From Bacteroidota bacterium (GTDB taxonomy: Bacteria; Bacteroidota; Bacteroidia; Bacteroidales; Paludibacteraceae): a stretch of 64,000 bases of DNA. Position numbers and translations under genes: made by a program. The DNA is taken from positions 48,477-112,476 of the forward strand of contig JAJYBB010000008.1 of assembly GCA_021779195.1 (NCBI GenBank), in the 5' to 3' direction. How positions within the stretch are numbered: position 1 is the first letter of the stretch; each line of letters opens with the position of its first letter. The notes below the pieces were generated by a model that did not search any database, was not told where the DNA came from, and saw only the letters and a program-made list of their open reading frames with translations. Positions 10,899 to 19,505 of this stretch are shown here, piece after piece.

Positions 10899-13781
10899 AT
10901 GAATCAATGTTTAGTCTTTACGCTTAACCCTACCGAAAATCTTGGATGTTTCCCCGAAGCCGTCATTGTCGATTTGGATGACGTAGAGATGCCTGCTTCG
11001 AGTTTTGTGAAACTCACCATCCACAATAAGCATAATTATAAACAGCTGATTAATAAGATCGATGAAGTGTTGCTGAATTGCTGTTTCCGATTAGAAAAGT
11101 CGACACTTATTTCAAAAATTTCAGCCCGAAATATTCACAATTGGGATGATATGATTCATAATTATTTTGAAAATATATCTCATAGCAACGAGAGCATATT
11201 TATGCGTGATTATATGTTGGAATATATCAATCGAGAAATTGATTGTTTTTTTAAGAATATTAGTTCGCAAAGAATTTATTTTCCCATCGGACATTTTCCG
11301 TTTATGTGGAAACTTCTGGTCATTGAGGAAGAAATGCCTGAACTTTTTTATCGTTTCGATTTGCATAATAAACAGTTGAAATTCAGTTTAGATTTAAGTT
11401 GTGGAAACAGACATTTTGATTTGAAAAATGCTGTATTAGTTTCACGAAAACGTGCGCGAGTGTTACTGCAAAATAAAATTTACGAGTTTGATGAAGATGT
11501 AAATGGGGCAAAATTAATTCCTTTTCTATCTAAGGATGCTGTTTTAATTCCTCCTTCCAAGGTTGAAGATTATTTGAAGAAAATCGTAATTCCGTTAATT
11601 TCTACGAAGCGTGTCTTGGCTCAGGGCTTTGAAATACTGAATGTAAATGAACTTTCGAAAGCCATTTTCAGGGTTAAGGAAATTCACTCACTTGATCAAC
11701 CTTCACTTTTTGATGATTTGAACCCGAAAGAATCCATGGTTTCCGATTTGGTTTTCGAGCTGATTTTTGAATACCAATCGCTTTGGTTTTGGGCTGGAAA
11801 GCAGGGACTAGTTAATCGATTGGAAAATATTCAAGATTCATATTTGATAACCCATGTGGAACGCGATATAGATCTTGAAAATCAATATATTGAGCAATTC
11901 AGTAAGCTTGGGCTTGGGTTTAATGGAAAGGTAGTGAAAATGCCATATAATGAGGCAGCTGAATGGTTGAATGCTCATTACAAACAAATTGAATTGTTAG
12001 ATGTAGAGATTCGTTTCGATCAAAAACAAAGCGATTCCCAGCGTATTTTCATGGGCGAACGATCTGTTTCACTCGTTATTTCTGAACAACGGGATTGGTT
12101 CGATTTGAAAGGCAATGTGAAATTTGGTGATTTTGAAATACCATTTATACTTGTTCTTCAAGCGATTAAACAAGGTAGATTACAATTGATATTGCCAAAC
12201 GGGGATATTGCGCCGATTCCTGAATCCTGGTTTAAGGAATTTGGTGCGTTGTCATCGTTTTATAAAATTGAAAATGGAGAAGCAGTCATACCGAAACAAT
12301 TTTGTCAGCTTGCTGCCGAGTTAAGTAAAAATGAAACGGTTCATTTCTCGGCTACTAACAATATGCGAAAATTGCTGGAAGGCAGGTTTGAAATGGAATA
12401 CAGTTTGCCAAAACATTTCAAAGCGATACTTCGACCTTACCAAGAGGAGGGTTATCGTTGGCTTCGATTACTTGATGAATTGAACTTAGGGGGTTGTTTG
12501 GCTGATGATATGGGATTGGGCAAAACTGTTCAAACCTTATGTCTGCTTGAATGGATGCGTGAAAATAACCGTGGTACAAGTTTGTTGGTGGTGCCTACGA
12601 GTTTAATTTACAATTGGCAAGCTGAGGCAAAACAATTTTGTCCTGATTTAAAAATTTATGTTCATTCAGGCGCAAACCGTTCTAAAAATACGGACGATTT
12701 CGGGTTCCCTGATATTGTTCTTACAAGCTACGCGTTGCTTCGAAGGGATATAGATGTATTTAAAGCATTGAAATTTAATTATGTGATTTTAGACGAAGCT
12801 CAAATCATTAAGAATCCTCAGTCGAATACGACACAAGCTAGCTTAATGCTCAAAGCCGATCGTTACCTGACTTTGACCGGAACACCTATTGAAAATTCGT
12901 TAACTGATTTATGGTCACAATTTCATTTTATCAACAGAAATATGCTCGGATCAATGAGCTATTTTGTAAATGCTATCAAACATCCGGTACGATTTGTTCA
13001 GTATCGACAACTCATTCAACCCTTTTTACTACGAAGAACAAAAAGTGAAGTGCTGACCGAATTGCCCGAAAAGTCAATCTTTGTTCAAACTTGTTCAATG
13101 ACGGCTGCTCAAAAGGAATTTTACAATCAGACCCGTAATTTTTTTCGGGGGAAATATATGGATGCCATTCATAGTAGCGATAAGTTGAATACGATGTTAT
13201 TGTTGGAGGGATTGTTGCGCTTACGTCAGTCTGCAAACCATCCCGTATTGGTTGATAAGGATTTTAATGAGAGTTCCGGGAAATTTGAAACAGTTGCACA
13301 AATGCTCGACGATGTTATTGCTCAGGGCGACAAGGTTTTGGTGTATAGTTCGTTTGTGGAGCATTTGAAATTATATTGTCTTTTATTGGACGAAAAACAC
13401 ATTCCCTATTGTTATTTAGATGGCAGCACTGTAGACCGCAAACAGCAGGTAGAACTTTTTCAAAACGATGATAAAATGCAAGTGTTTTTGTTGTCGCTCA
13501 AAGCGGGAGGATTGGGATTAAATCTGACAAAAGCAAGCTATGTTTTTTTGCTCGATCCATGGTGGAATCCGGCTGTAGAATCGCAGGCTTTTGATAGAGC
13601 CCATCGTATGGGTCAGAAAAATAAAGTATTTGTATATAAGTTTATTACTCAATCGACTATTGAAGAAAAAATACTGAAACTTCAGGATGAGAAACGAAAA
13701 TTATTTAATTCAATGATCGAGTCCGAAAGTAGTTTCATCAAACAATTGAATGTGGATGATATCATGCGATTAGTAGAATGA
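10899..13781 (+). CDS. SNF2-family DEAD/DEAH-type helicase (Swi2/Snf2 ATPase)
   Basis: A DNA translocase of the bacterial Snf2/RapA-like group. I chose the ATG at 10899, giving 960 residues, because the longer frame would overlap the upstream gene. Residues up to about 500 are a poorly conserved N-terminal region. The helicase core begins at LRPYQEEGYRWL, with Walker A in DDMGLGKTVQ, motif II DEAQ, motif III TLTGTPIENS, and in lobe 2 LSLKAGGLGLNLT, DPWWNPAVE and the Snf2 signature DRAHRMGQ. The length and core match Bacteroidetes SNF2 helicases of unknown physiological role. Proximity to the radical SAM gene suggests coexpression, not a proven complex. Confidence 0.92.
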   Translation: MNQCLVFTLNPTENLGCFPEAVIVDLDDVEMPASSFVKLTIHNKHNYKQLINKIDEVLLNCCFRLEKSTLISKISARNIHNWDDMIHNYFENISHSNESIFMRDYMLEYINREIDCFFKNISSQRIYFPIGHFPFMWKLLVIEEEMPELFYRFDLHNKQLKFSLDLSCGNRHFDLKNAVLVSRKRARVLLQNKIYEFDEDVNGAKLIPFLSKDAVLIPPSKVEDYLKKIVIPLISTKRVLAQGFEILNVNELSKAIFRVKEIHSLDQPSLFDDLNPKESMVSDLVFELIFEYQSLWFWAGKQGLVNRLENIQDSYLITHVERDIDLENQYIEQFSKLGLGFNGKVVKMPYNEAAEWLNAHYKQIELLDVEIRFDQKQSDSQRIFMGERSVSLVISEQRDWFDLKGNVKFGDFEIPFILVLQAIKQGRLQLILPNGDIAPIPESWFKEFGALSSFYKIENGEAVIPKQFCQLAAELSKNETVHFSATNNMRKLLEGRFEMEYSLPKHFKAILRPYQEEGYRWLRLLDELNLGGCLADDMGLGKTVQTLCLLEWMRENNRGTSLLVVPTSLIYNWQAEAKQFCPDLKIYVHSGANRSKNTDDFGFPDIVLTSYALLRRDIDVFKALKFNYVILDEAQIIKNPQSNTTQASLMLKADRYLTLTGTPIENSLTDLWSQFHFINRNMLGSMSYFVNAIKHPVRFVQYRQLIQPFLLRRTKSEVLTELPEKSIFVQTCSMTAAQKEFYNQTRNFFRGKYMDAIHSSDKLNTMLLLEGLLRLRQSANHPVLVDKDFNESSGKFETVAQMLDDVIAQGDKVLVYSSFVEHLKLYCLLLDEKHIPYCYLDGSTVDRKQQVELFQNDDKMQVFLLSLKAGGLGLNLTKASYVFLLDPWWNPAVESQAFDRAHRMGQKNKVFVYKFITQSTIEEKILKLQDEKRKLFNSMIESESSFIKQLNVDDIMRLVE

Positions 13782-13812
13782 ATTCTACAAGTAAGCCGGA
13801 TTTTTTTTTAAG

Positions 13813-14877
13813 CTATTCTAATTTCAGTTCATCCAATAATTGAACATATAAATCAATTGCATTTTCAATTTCAGAGAGTAAAATATATTCGTCGGCTGTA
13901 TGCGAACGAGCAGAATCACCAGGACCAATTTTTACGCTTGGGAATGGCATCAATGCCTGATCGGAAAGAGTAGGAGAGCCGAAGAGTGTTCTTTTAAGTT
14001 CACGTGCTCGTTTCACAACCGGATGTTCGGGAGGTGTAGCGGTTGAACTAAGTCGCATGGAACGAGCTTCGGCATGGCAATTGACAGAGCTGTGAATGAT
14101 GTCAATTATTTCAGGATTGGAATACATCTCATTGCTCCGAACGTCAACTACAAAGTTACATTTATCTGGTATAACATTGTGTTGAGTTCCGGCATTTATT
14201 TGGGTAACCGTCATTTTTACGGGTCCAAGCAAATTGGTTTTTTTTGGAAATTCGTACGTTTTGAACCATTCAATAGCATCTAATGCTTTGTAGATGGCAT
14301 TTTCTCCTTCGTTTCGGGCAGCATGTCCGGCAATTCCAGTTACGGAGCAGTCAATCACCATCAATCCTTTTTCGGCAATAGCCAGATCCATGCCGGTTGG
14401 TTCACCAACTATTGCAAAATCAATATTGGGTAATTCACGAATCAAGCTTTCCATACCATTTTTCCCTGAAATTTCTTCTTCGGCACTCGCTGCAAAAATC
14501 AGATTATAGGTTTGTTCTTTTTGAGTGAGATAAAAGAAAGTCTGAAGCAAACTTGCCACGCTGGCTCCCGCATCATTACTTCCCAATCCGAATAATTTTC
14601 CATTTTCAATCGTCGGTAAAAATGCAGTATGAGTCCATCCCGAAACCGGTTTCACCGTGTCGATGTGCGAGTTGAGCAAAATCGTTGGACGGGCTGAATC
14701 GAATCCCGGACTTTGAATCCAGATATTGTTCTCGAAACGGGAGGCAACATATCCTTTGATTTCGATAAATCGTTCGAGAAAATCAGCAACTTTTTGCTCT
14801 TCTCCACTAAATGAAGGAATGGCTATAAGTTGTTGAAGTAAAGCAATGGCTTCGTTCGTTTCTTCTTGAAAATTCAT
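13813..14877 (-). CDS. argE: M20 metallopeptidase-family deacetylase, ArgE-like
   Basis: A 354-residue zinc-dependent amidohydrolase. Zinc-binding and catalytic motifs are visible: HIDTVKP near 72-78, the GSNDAGASVAS motif near 98-108 with the bridging Asp, and AEEEISG near 131-137 with the catalytic Glu. The inserted lid domain follows and the C-terminal His is in SARSHTADEY. In Bacteroidetes this subgroup acts in arginine synthesis as an N-acetylcitrulline/ornithine deacetylase. Succinyl-diaminopimelate desuccinylase (DapE) is the main alternative. It is convergent with the SNF2 gene and follows the esterase on the same strand by 34 nt. Confidence 0.85.
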   Translation of the reverse strand: MNFQEETNEAIALLQQLIAIPSFSGEEQKVADFLERFIEIKGYVASRFENNIWIQSPGFDSARPTILLNSHIDTVKPVSGWTHTAFLPTIENGKLFGLGSNDAGASVASLLQTFFYLTQKEQTYNLIFAASAEEEISGKNGMESLIRELPNIDFAIVGEPTGMDLAIAEKGLMVIDCSVTGIAGHAARNEGENAIYKALDAIEWFKTYEFPKKTNLLGPVKMTVTQINAGTQHNVIPDKCNFVVDVRSNEMYSNPEIIDIIHSSVNCHAEARSMRLSSTATPPEHPVVKRARELKRTLFGSPTLSDQALMPFPSVKIGPGDSARSHTADEYILLSEIENAIDLYVQLLDELKLE

Positions 14878-14911
14878 CTTGTATCGTCCTGAAATTTGTT
14901 TGCAGAGTCAA

Positions 14912-15781
14912 TTATTTTATTAAATTCTCTTTTTTCAACCATACTTCAAGCAGGTCTGGCCATTTGTCAGCATCAATTCCCTTTTTTCGCATTCCAAAAC
15001 CATGTCCACCGACATCAAATTTGTGGATTTCAGCAGGTACATTATGGTTTAACAACGATTTGTAAAAATCTTCGCTATTCGAAACCGGAACAGTTTTGTC
15101 ATCCATGGCCATAAATAAGAAAGTGGGTGGTGTGTTTTTTGTAACCTGTAATTCATTGGAATACAGTTTTATTAATTTTTCTGATGGATTATTACCCAAC
15201 AAATTAATTCTAGAACCTTTATGCGTTTTTTCTAAATCCATAGTAATGACAGGATAGCCCAAAATCATAAATGCAGGGCGTTGTATTTTTGATTTAAAAT
15301 GAGTTCCAACCGTTGAAGCTAAATGTCCACCTGCTGAGAATCCCATGATACCGATCTTGTTCGGATCAATATTCCATTTTCTTGCATTCTGATGAATGAT
15401 TTTCAATGCGGTTTGTGCATCTTCCAGTGGGATGCTCCAATGTCCGTTTGGCATACGATAGTAAAGTACAAAGGCAGATACACCTAATTTATTGAACCAT
15501 TCAGCTTCCAGTTTTCCTTCGTTAATAACCGAAATGCCTACGTATCCTCCACCCGGACAGATTAAAACAGCAGTTCCGTTGGCGCTGTCTTTCGAAGCAA
15601 GATAGGTGTACATGCGTGGCTCGCTAATTTTAGTCAGAAAATCAGGACGTTGATAAACTTCATTTACCGTAAATCCATTATTGTCTTTTGGTCCGTGGGG
15701 GTAAAGCTTGATTTCTTCTTGAGACTTTGACACACTTATAATAGTCATAAGTATCGTTGAGAGTATAAAAATTCTTTTCAT
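14912..15781 (-). CDS. Secreted alpha/beta-hydrolase, esterase/acetyl-xylan-esterase-like
   Basis: A 289-residue protein with a signal peptide (cleavage expected after VSKS, near 20). The oxyanion-hole motif CPGGGY and nucleophile elbow GFSAGGHLAS are those of the BD-FAE/axe2-type esterases, with an Asp in MAMDDKTVP and the catalytic His in GGHGFG. Such enzymes remove acetyl groups from plant polysaccharides or hydrolyse small esters. The PUL at 39-64 kb is far away, so a link is not implied. It sits upstream of argE on the same strand. Confidence 0.85.
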   Translation of the reverse strand: MKRIFILSTILMTIISVSKSQEEIKLYPHGPKDNNGFTVNEVYQRPDFLTKISEPRMYTYLASKDSANGTAVLICPGGGYVGISVINEGKLEAEWFNKLGVSAFVLYYRMPNGHWSIPLEDAQTALKIIHQNARKWNIDPNKIGIMGFSAGGHLASTVGTHFKSKIQRPAFMILGYPVITMDLEKTHKGSRINLLGNNPSEKLIKLYSNELQVTKNTPPTFLFMAMDDKTVPVSNSEDFYKSLLNHNVPAEIHKFDVGGHGFGMRKKGIDADKWPDLLEVWLKKENLIK

Positions 15782-15862
15782 TATTTCATTATTTTAGGGT
15801 GTTAATGACTACAAAGGTAGAAAGGATTTTTTGAACTAACAAAATACCGATTAAAATAATAG

Positions 15863-15973
15863 TTTTACTTGAAACTGCATGAAATCACTGAGCAGAAATG
15901 GATTCATTCAATTTTAAGTTTAGCTATTGGCGGAATGGTGGATGGATTGAGTCGTTGGATGATTTATCATTAA
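15863..15973 (+). pseudogene. Possible decayed TetR-like C-terminal fragment
   Basis: An open stretch of 36 codons without its own start ends at TAA at 15971-15973. It reads helical and finishes with LAIGGMVDGLSRWMIYH, which recalls the last helices of TetR-family regulators (GxVxGLxxxW). No upstream DNA-binding part is found, so at best this is a relic. Similarity is by eye only and may be chance. Confidence 0.2.
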
Positions 15974-16072
15974 AAATGAAAAAATCATTTGCAAAAGGCA
16001 GGTTTACGATAGTTCCTTCAGGAAATATACTTTATCAATGACGAATACATTTTCCGTTTGGGAGTTTAAATG

Positions 16073-16102
16073 AAAAAAGCTACCTTCACAGGCAGCTTTT
16101 TT
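16073..16102. terminator. Bidirectional rho-independent terminator
   Basis: Near-perfect inverted repeat: an A6 run and GCT, one mismatch, CC, a 6-nt TTCACA loop, GG, AGC and a T6 run. It can act in both directions. No solid gene ends immediately upstream on the plus strand, fitting a decayed region. Confidence 0.8.
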
Positions 16103-16182
16103 AACAAACAAGATAGTAAACCGAGAAATAAGAACAAAAAAATCGCAGATTCTATTTTCTATTTATTTTCAGCATGAATATT

Positions 16183-16386
16183 CTAAGATACTTCAGATTT
16201 AATCAATAAATTTTTTTTATTAACATGCTCTTCCTGTATATACCTGAGAAGGCTGAGAATGCCATCTACAAAATTCGTAAGTTTTTCAATTACACCTTTA
16301 ATTTCTTCAGGATTCTTCAAGTTATTTTTCAACTGGTTGGAATGTTTATAATCGTGCATGGTCAGTTTCACAATGCAGTCTTCCAT
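16183..16386 (-). CDS. Small hypothetical protein, doubtful
   Basis: A 67-residue frame starting with ATG, charged and predicted helical, with no signal peptide or known motif. A second frame on the other strand (16225-16506) overlaps it; that one is rich in Phe and Ile and looks like non-coding sequence. No promoter box of the TAnnTTTG type was recognised upstream. It is the best candidate for a gene in the 943-nt gap 15782-16724, but may be spurious. Confidence 0.3.
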   Translation of the reverse strand: MEDCIVKLTMHDYKHSNQLKNNLKNPEEIKGVIEKLTNFVDGILSLLRYIQEEHVNKKNLLIKSEVS

Positions 16387-16724
16387 TTGCTTCCATCCAA
16401 AAAATCATTGGGCGGGCTAAACGCCTATACTATTTTTTACTTATTCATTGATAATTTGAAAAGGATAACCCTATCAATACTTTTCGATCAACCTGCAACA
16501 ACTTGACAATCTATTTTTAAGAAAAAGTTTCTGTCCTACTGCACAACTAATTTTGGACTCCGCACCACATTGGAACAAAATGAATAATGCCATTGGAAAC
16601 AGAAACTATTATTCTTCTTTCAGATACAAAATTATACGATTTATATTGCAGAAGTATTACTATAAAATGAATGTTTAATTACATACTTTCTTTTGTAAAT
16701 TTATTTTTTTATTTCTATAAATTC
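16387..16724. other. Non-coding stretch, nothing recognised
   Basis: AT-rich sequence between the doubtful small gene and the phosphoesterase gene. I found no gene, RNA, insertion-sequence end or strong hairpin in it. Confidence 0.5.
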
Positions 16725-17921
16725 TTATAAATCAATTGTAGCTGTTTGCCCCCAAACGATTGAAGATTGCGCTCCGGCGGTATTCCACAAGCATTCGCGA
16801 ACGGTTAGCAATTTTTTCTCTCCATCCAACGAAATTACCTGAAAGGAGAGTTTCGTTTCGTCGCCCTTACCATCTTTTGCCTGATTACCTGAATAATCGC
16901 CTTTCATAGGCGAATCAACCCTGAAAACGTGCAGGTTTATATCATTATCGGGTCCGGTGTAGGTGTAAAATTCATTGCTGTTGGTATTGCCATGAAAATA
17001 GGCTTTTATGTTTTTATGGGCTTTCAGAAATGCAACCAGCTCTCTTTGCTCAATAATGGTTCCGGACTTCGTTGTGGGTCCATCTTTGAGTTGCTCGTCA
17101 ATGTTATTTTCAAATTTATCGGTTGGGTTAATGTCATGATTACCATTTGGATTGGTAAATTGTTTTGCTTCGCATTCCGGCTCGTCGTGAGTAAAAATAA
17201 TTACAGGAGTAGTTGAACGAACTTTTGACAAATCTTTTTCCATCCAAATCCGGTTGGCAGAGTCGGGCCACATGGTAATAAACATAAAATGTACTCCGGC
17301 TATATCTCGTGTATAATTAATTTTATCGGTTTTGAAATTATACGTTTCGGTTGTTTTAGAAGTTGCAGGTTGCATCATGCAGTTATAGATATTCACCATC
17401 GAAGTAGCATCAGTCAGTGGGCTCATGGGTTTCGGGTATCCAATGGTGTTGGAGACATCATGGTTTCCGCATTCGAGCAAAAAAGGAATTGGTTGATTTT
17501 CCTTGTTTTTAAGTGTAATGCCACCATTGAGATAATCGGCACTAAATTGTGTCCACGAAGAAGCAGCCGATTGAATGCCTGTTTGCTGACGATTGGTAAT
17601 ATCGCCGGTTATAATCATGTAGTCAATATTTCCTACTTTTTTACCAGCATTTACTCCACCATCGGGTGGAAATACTACTGCTGGCAGAGCATTCATTTGC
17701 CTGATCATGGCTTGATTCACTGCACTTGACTCCACATGTTCTTCACCCCTGAACTGACGGAAAATGCCATAATGCAAATCGGAAGTATACACAAACTGAA
17801 CAATATCGTTGGATTGAGCAAAGCTATTCGTCGAAAAGAATACAACATACAATAACATCAAAATCAATGTTTTGCGTATTGAATACTTCGTTGTTAATTG
17901 GGAATTTATAGTAGTTTTCAT
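16725..17921 (-). CDS. Secreted calcineurin-fold metallophosphoesterase with GNTN in place of GHxH
   Basis: A 398-residue protein with a signal peptide (cleavage expected at SFA-Q, residue 35-36), so periplasmic or exported. Metal-site motifs: SDLHYG (Asp48, His50), TGDITN (Asp107), CGNHD (Asn153, His154), and FTHDEPE near 245-250. The last family motif, normally GHxH, reads HGNTNSNEF (Gly311, Asn312, Asn314), so both His are Asn. This may be a subfamily trait with altered metal binding. The gene follows the TonB-receptor and beta-helix lipoprotein genes, with a terminator-like hairpin before it. The likely job is release of phosphate from external phosphoesters; the substrate is unknown. Confidence 0.8.
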   Translation of the reverse strand: MKTTINSQLTTKYSIRKTLILMLLYVVFFSTNSFAQSNDIVQFVYTSDLHYGIFRQFRGEEHVESSAVNQAMIRQMNALPAVVFPPDGGVNAGKKVGNIDYMIITGDITNRQQTGIQSAASSWTQFSADYLNGGITLKNKENQPIPFLLECGNHDVSNTIGYPKPMSPLTDATSMVNIYNCMMQPATSKTTETYNFKTDKINYTRDIAGVHFMFITMWPDSANRIWMEKDLSKVRSTTPVIIFTHDEPECEAKQFTNPNGNHDINPTDKFENNIDEQLKDGPTTKSGTIIEQRELVAFLKAHKNIKAYFHGNTNSNEFYTYTGPDNDINLHVFRVDSPMKGDYSGNQAKDGKGDETKLSFQVISLDGEKKLLTVRECLWNTAGAQSSIVWGQTATIDL

Positions 17922-17951
17922 CTTGTAATTGTTTAAAATTATGATTTAAAA

Positions 17952-18010
17952 AATCTCCTACATAAATATATGCAGGAGATTATTATAGTGTTTCAGTCCT
18001 CCCAGGACTG
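17952..18010 (-). terminator. Two hairpins, terminator between lipoprotein and phosphoesterase genes
   Basis: On the minus strand, a 17994-18010 hairpin with 7-bp arms is followed by a longer one at 17952-17981 (8-bp arms plus CAT/ATG inner pairs, one mismatch) and then a T run. This fits a rho-independent terminator or attenuator that would reduce read-through from the receptor/lipoprotein genes into the phosphoesterase gene. Confidence 0.7.
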
Positions 18011-18023
18011 AGAATTAATCAGA

Positions 18024-19478
18024 TTAATGTTGATTTCCTGTACCGTTACTTTGGTAACAGCCCATATCAACTCCTGGTGATGTGATTTCAGTTGGCAAAA
18101 ATTTCGGGTTTGTAACTCTAGTGGCATTCAAAGGAGCAATTTTAGATGCATCGGCAGTTCCTTTACCGATAGCAGGCGAACCACTTTGAAGTCTGAAATT
18201 GAATGAACCTACAGCCGATACATCTGATAGCAGTTTAATTCCGGTCATTGGAAGAGGAAAGTTTACAAACATAGGATTTCCAATTTTTACATAAGCTGAA
18301 CCATCATAGGGTGTAACAATGTTGGGGCATTCATTACCTACAAGCGTGTACAGATATGCTTTTTGGTAGTTTGGGTTTGATAATAGCGATGTATATGCCG
18401 GTATATCTGTTGGTTGCGGCACTGTTACTGATGTTGTAGGGCCTGTTGGATAAACCATATTCATTACACTTACAGAATCACCGTAAGAATAGTTGTATCC
18501 ATACGATATGTTGGCAACGTCGGCAGCAGGATTGTTATGGATTCTTACACCTACCCGACAGTTTACGATTAGGTTGTTAAATGCTTTGCCTCTTGCTCCT
18601 TCTTCATATCCAATTGAACCACCACGTCCGGTAGGGTCAGACTGGCGATAGCCACCAGATATATACGTATTATTATACATATTTACATTAGTTTGCGAAC
18701 CAACTCCACCTTTGTTCGACGCCTTCGTTGAATTAGTTGCCCCTCCAACAAAAAGATTGTAAGCCATATCACCCACTGTTCCACTCTTTGAATTAAAACC
18801 ATCGCCACTGATATATCCACATTTTTCTAAGGTGTTGCGCATAATATGTATACGACCGCTGGTAATACGTGCAGCATCATCAATGCACCCATACATCCAG
18901 CTATCTTCCATAATAAAATCTCCATTCGCATTTTGAAATTGAATTCCAAATGCATTATCACCCGAATTATACCCAGTTGGTAAAAAAGAAGAACCGAATG
19001 CACCACCTGTATATTCGATATGTGTCCATTTTAATTCTAATAATGTACAGGAAGGTTCACAAAAAATACCTGTCCAATAACCAATATAAGCAGAGTCCTT
19101 GGCGGCAGGGTAACCTACTGCGTCAGTTTTTGTAAACGTTTTGTCTGGACCTATATAATTTGGTGACGTTTTGGTTCCCAAGGAAATAAATACACCTTTT
19201 ACCATAATGGTTTTACCTCTGCTAACTTTTAAAGTAACACCCGGTTGAAGAAGCAATGTATCGCCGGCATTAATGGTAACATTGTCCCCCACGGTATATG
19301 TTTTACCGCTAAGCATAGTACCATTGATACTCCCTGAAAGTGGCGAAGCATCACTAACTGCTTGACCAATCACAACCGGTGGAATTGAGATTTTTGTTAT
19401 ATCTGTTTTTGAACAAGAAGTGAAAATACTTCCTGCCATCAGTGCTAAAATACCTACAGTAAAATTTTTTGTTTTCAT
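18024..19478 (-). CDS. Beta-helix outer-membrane lipoprotein
   Basis: A 484-residue lipoprotein: the signal sequence ends in GSIFTSC with the acylated Cys22. Residues 60-330 are short strands with Gly/Asn turns (NTLEKCGYISGDGF, YNLFVGG, NNTYISGGY, NNLIVNCRVGVRIHNN), the pattern of a right-handed parallel beta-helix. A C-terminal segment with LQSGSPAIGKG is common in such proteins of this phylum. No catalytic motif is evident. It lies 27 nt after the TonB-dependent receptor stop, so it is probably the receptor's surface lipoprotein partner, by position comparable to SusD though unrelated in sequence. Induction by phosphate starvation is inferred from the operon promoter. Confidence 0.75.
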   Translation of the reverse strand: MKTKNFTVGILALMAGSIFTSCSKTDITKISIPPVVIGQAVSDASPLSGSINGTMLSGKTYTVGDNVTINAGDTLLLQPGVTLKVSRGKTIMVKGVFISLGTKTSPNYIGPDKTFTKTDAVGYPAAKDSAYIGYWTGIFCEPSCTLLELKWTHIEYTGGAFGSSFLPTGYNSGDNAFGIQFQNANGDFIMEDSWMYGCIDDAARITSGRIHIMRNTLEKCGYISGDGFNSKSGTVGDMAYNLFVGGATNSTKASNKGGVGSQTNVNMYNNTYISGGYRQSDPTGRGGSIGYEEGARGKAFNNLIVNCRVGVRIHNNPAADVANISYGYNYSYGDSVSVMNMVYPTGPTTSVTVPQPTDIPAYTSLLSNPNYQKAYLYTLVGNECPNIVTPYDGSAYVKIGNPMFVNFPLPMTGIKLLSDVSAVGSFNFRLQSGSPAIGKGTADASKIAPLNATRVTNPKFLPTEITSPGVDMGCYQSNGTGNQH

Positions 19479-19505
19479 ACGTTTTTAATTGTTTTTTTGA
19501 TTGAT

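Noticed and set aside
17289..17729. 146-codon frame on the plus strand inside the phosphoesterase gene
   Set aside because: It is antisense to a gene with full family motifs and shows no recognisable protein pattern.
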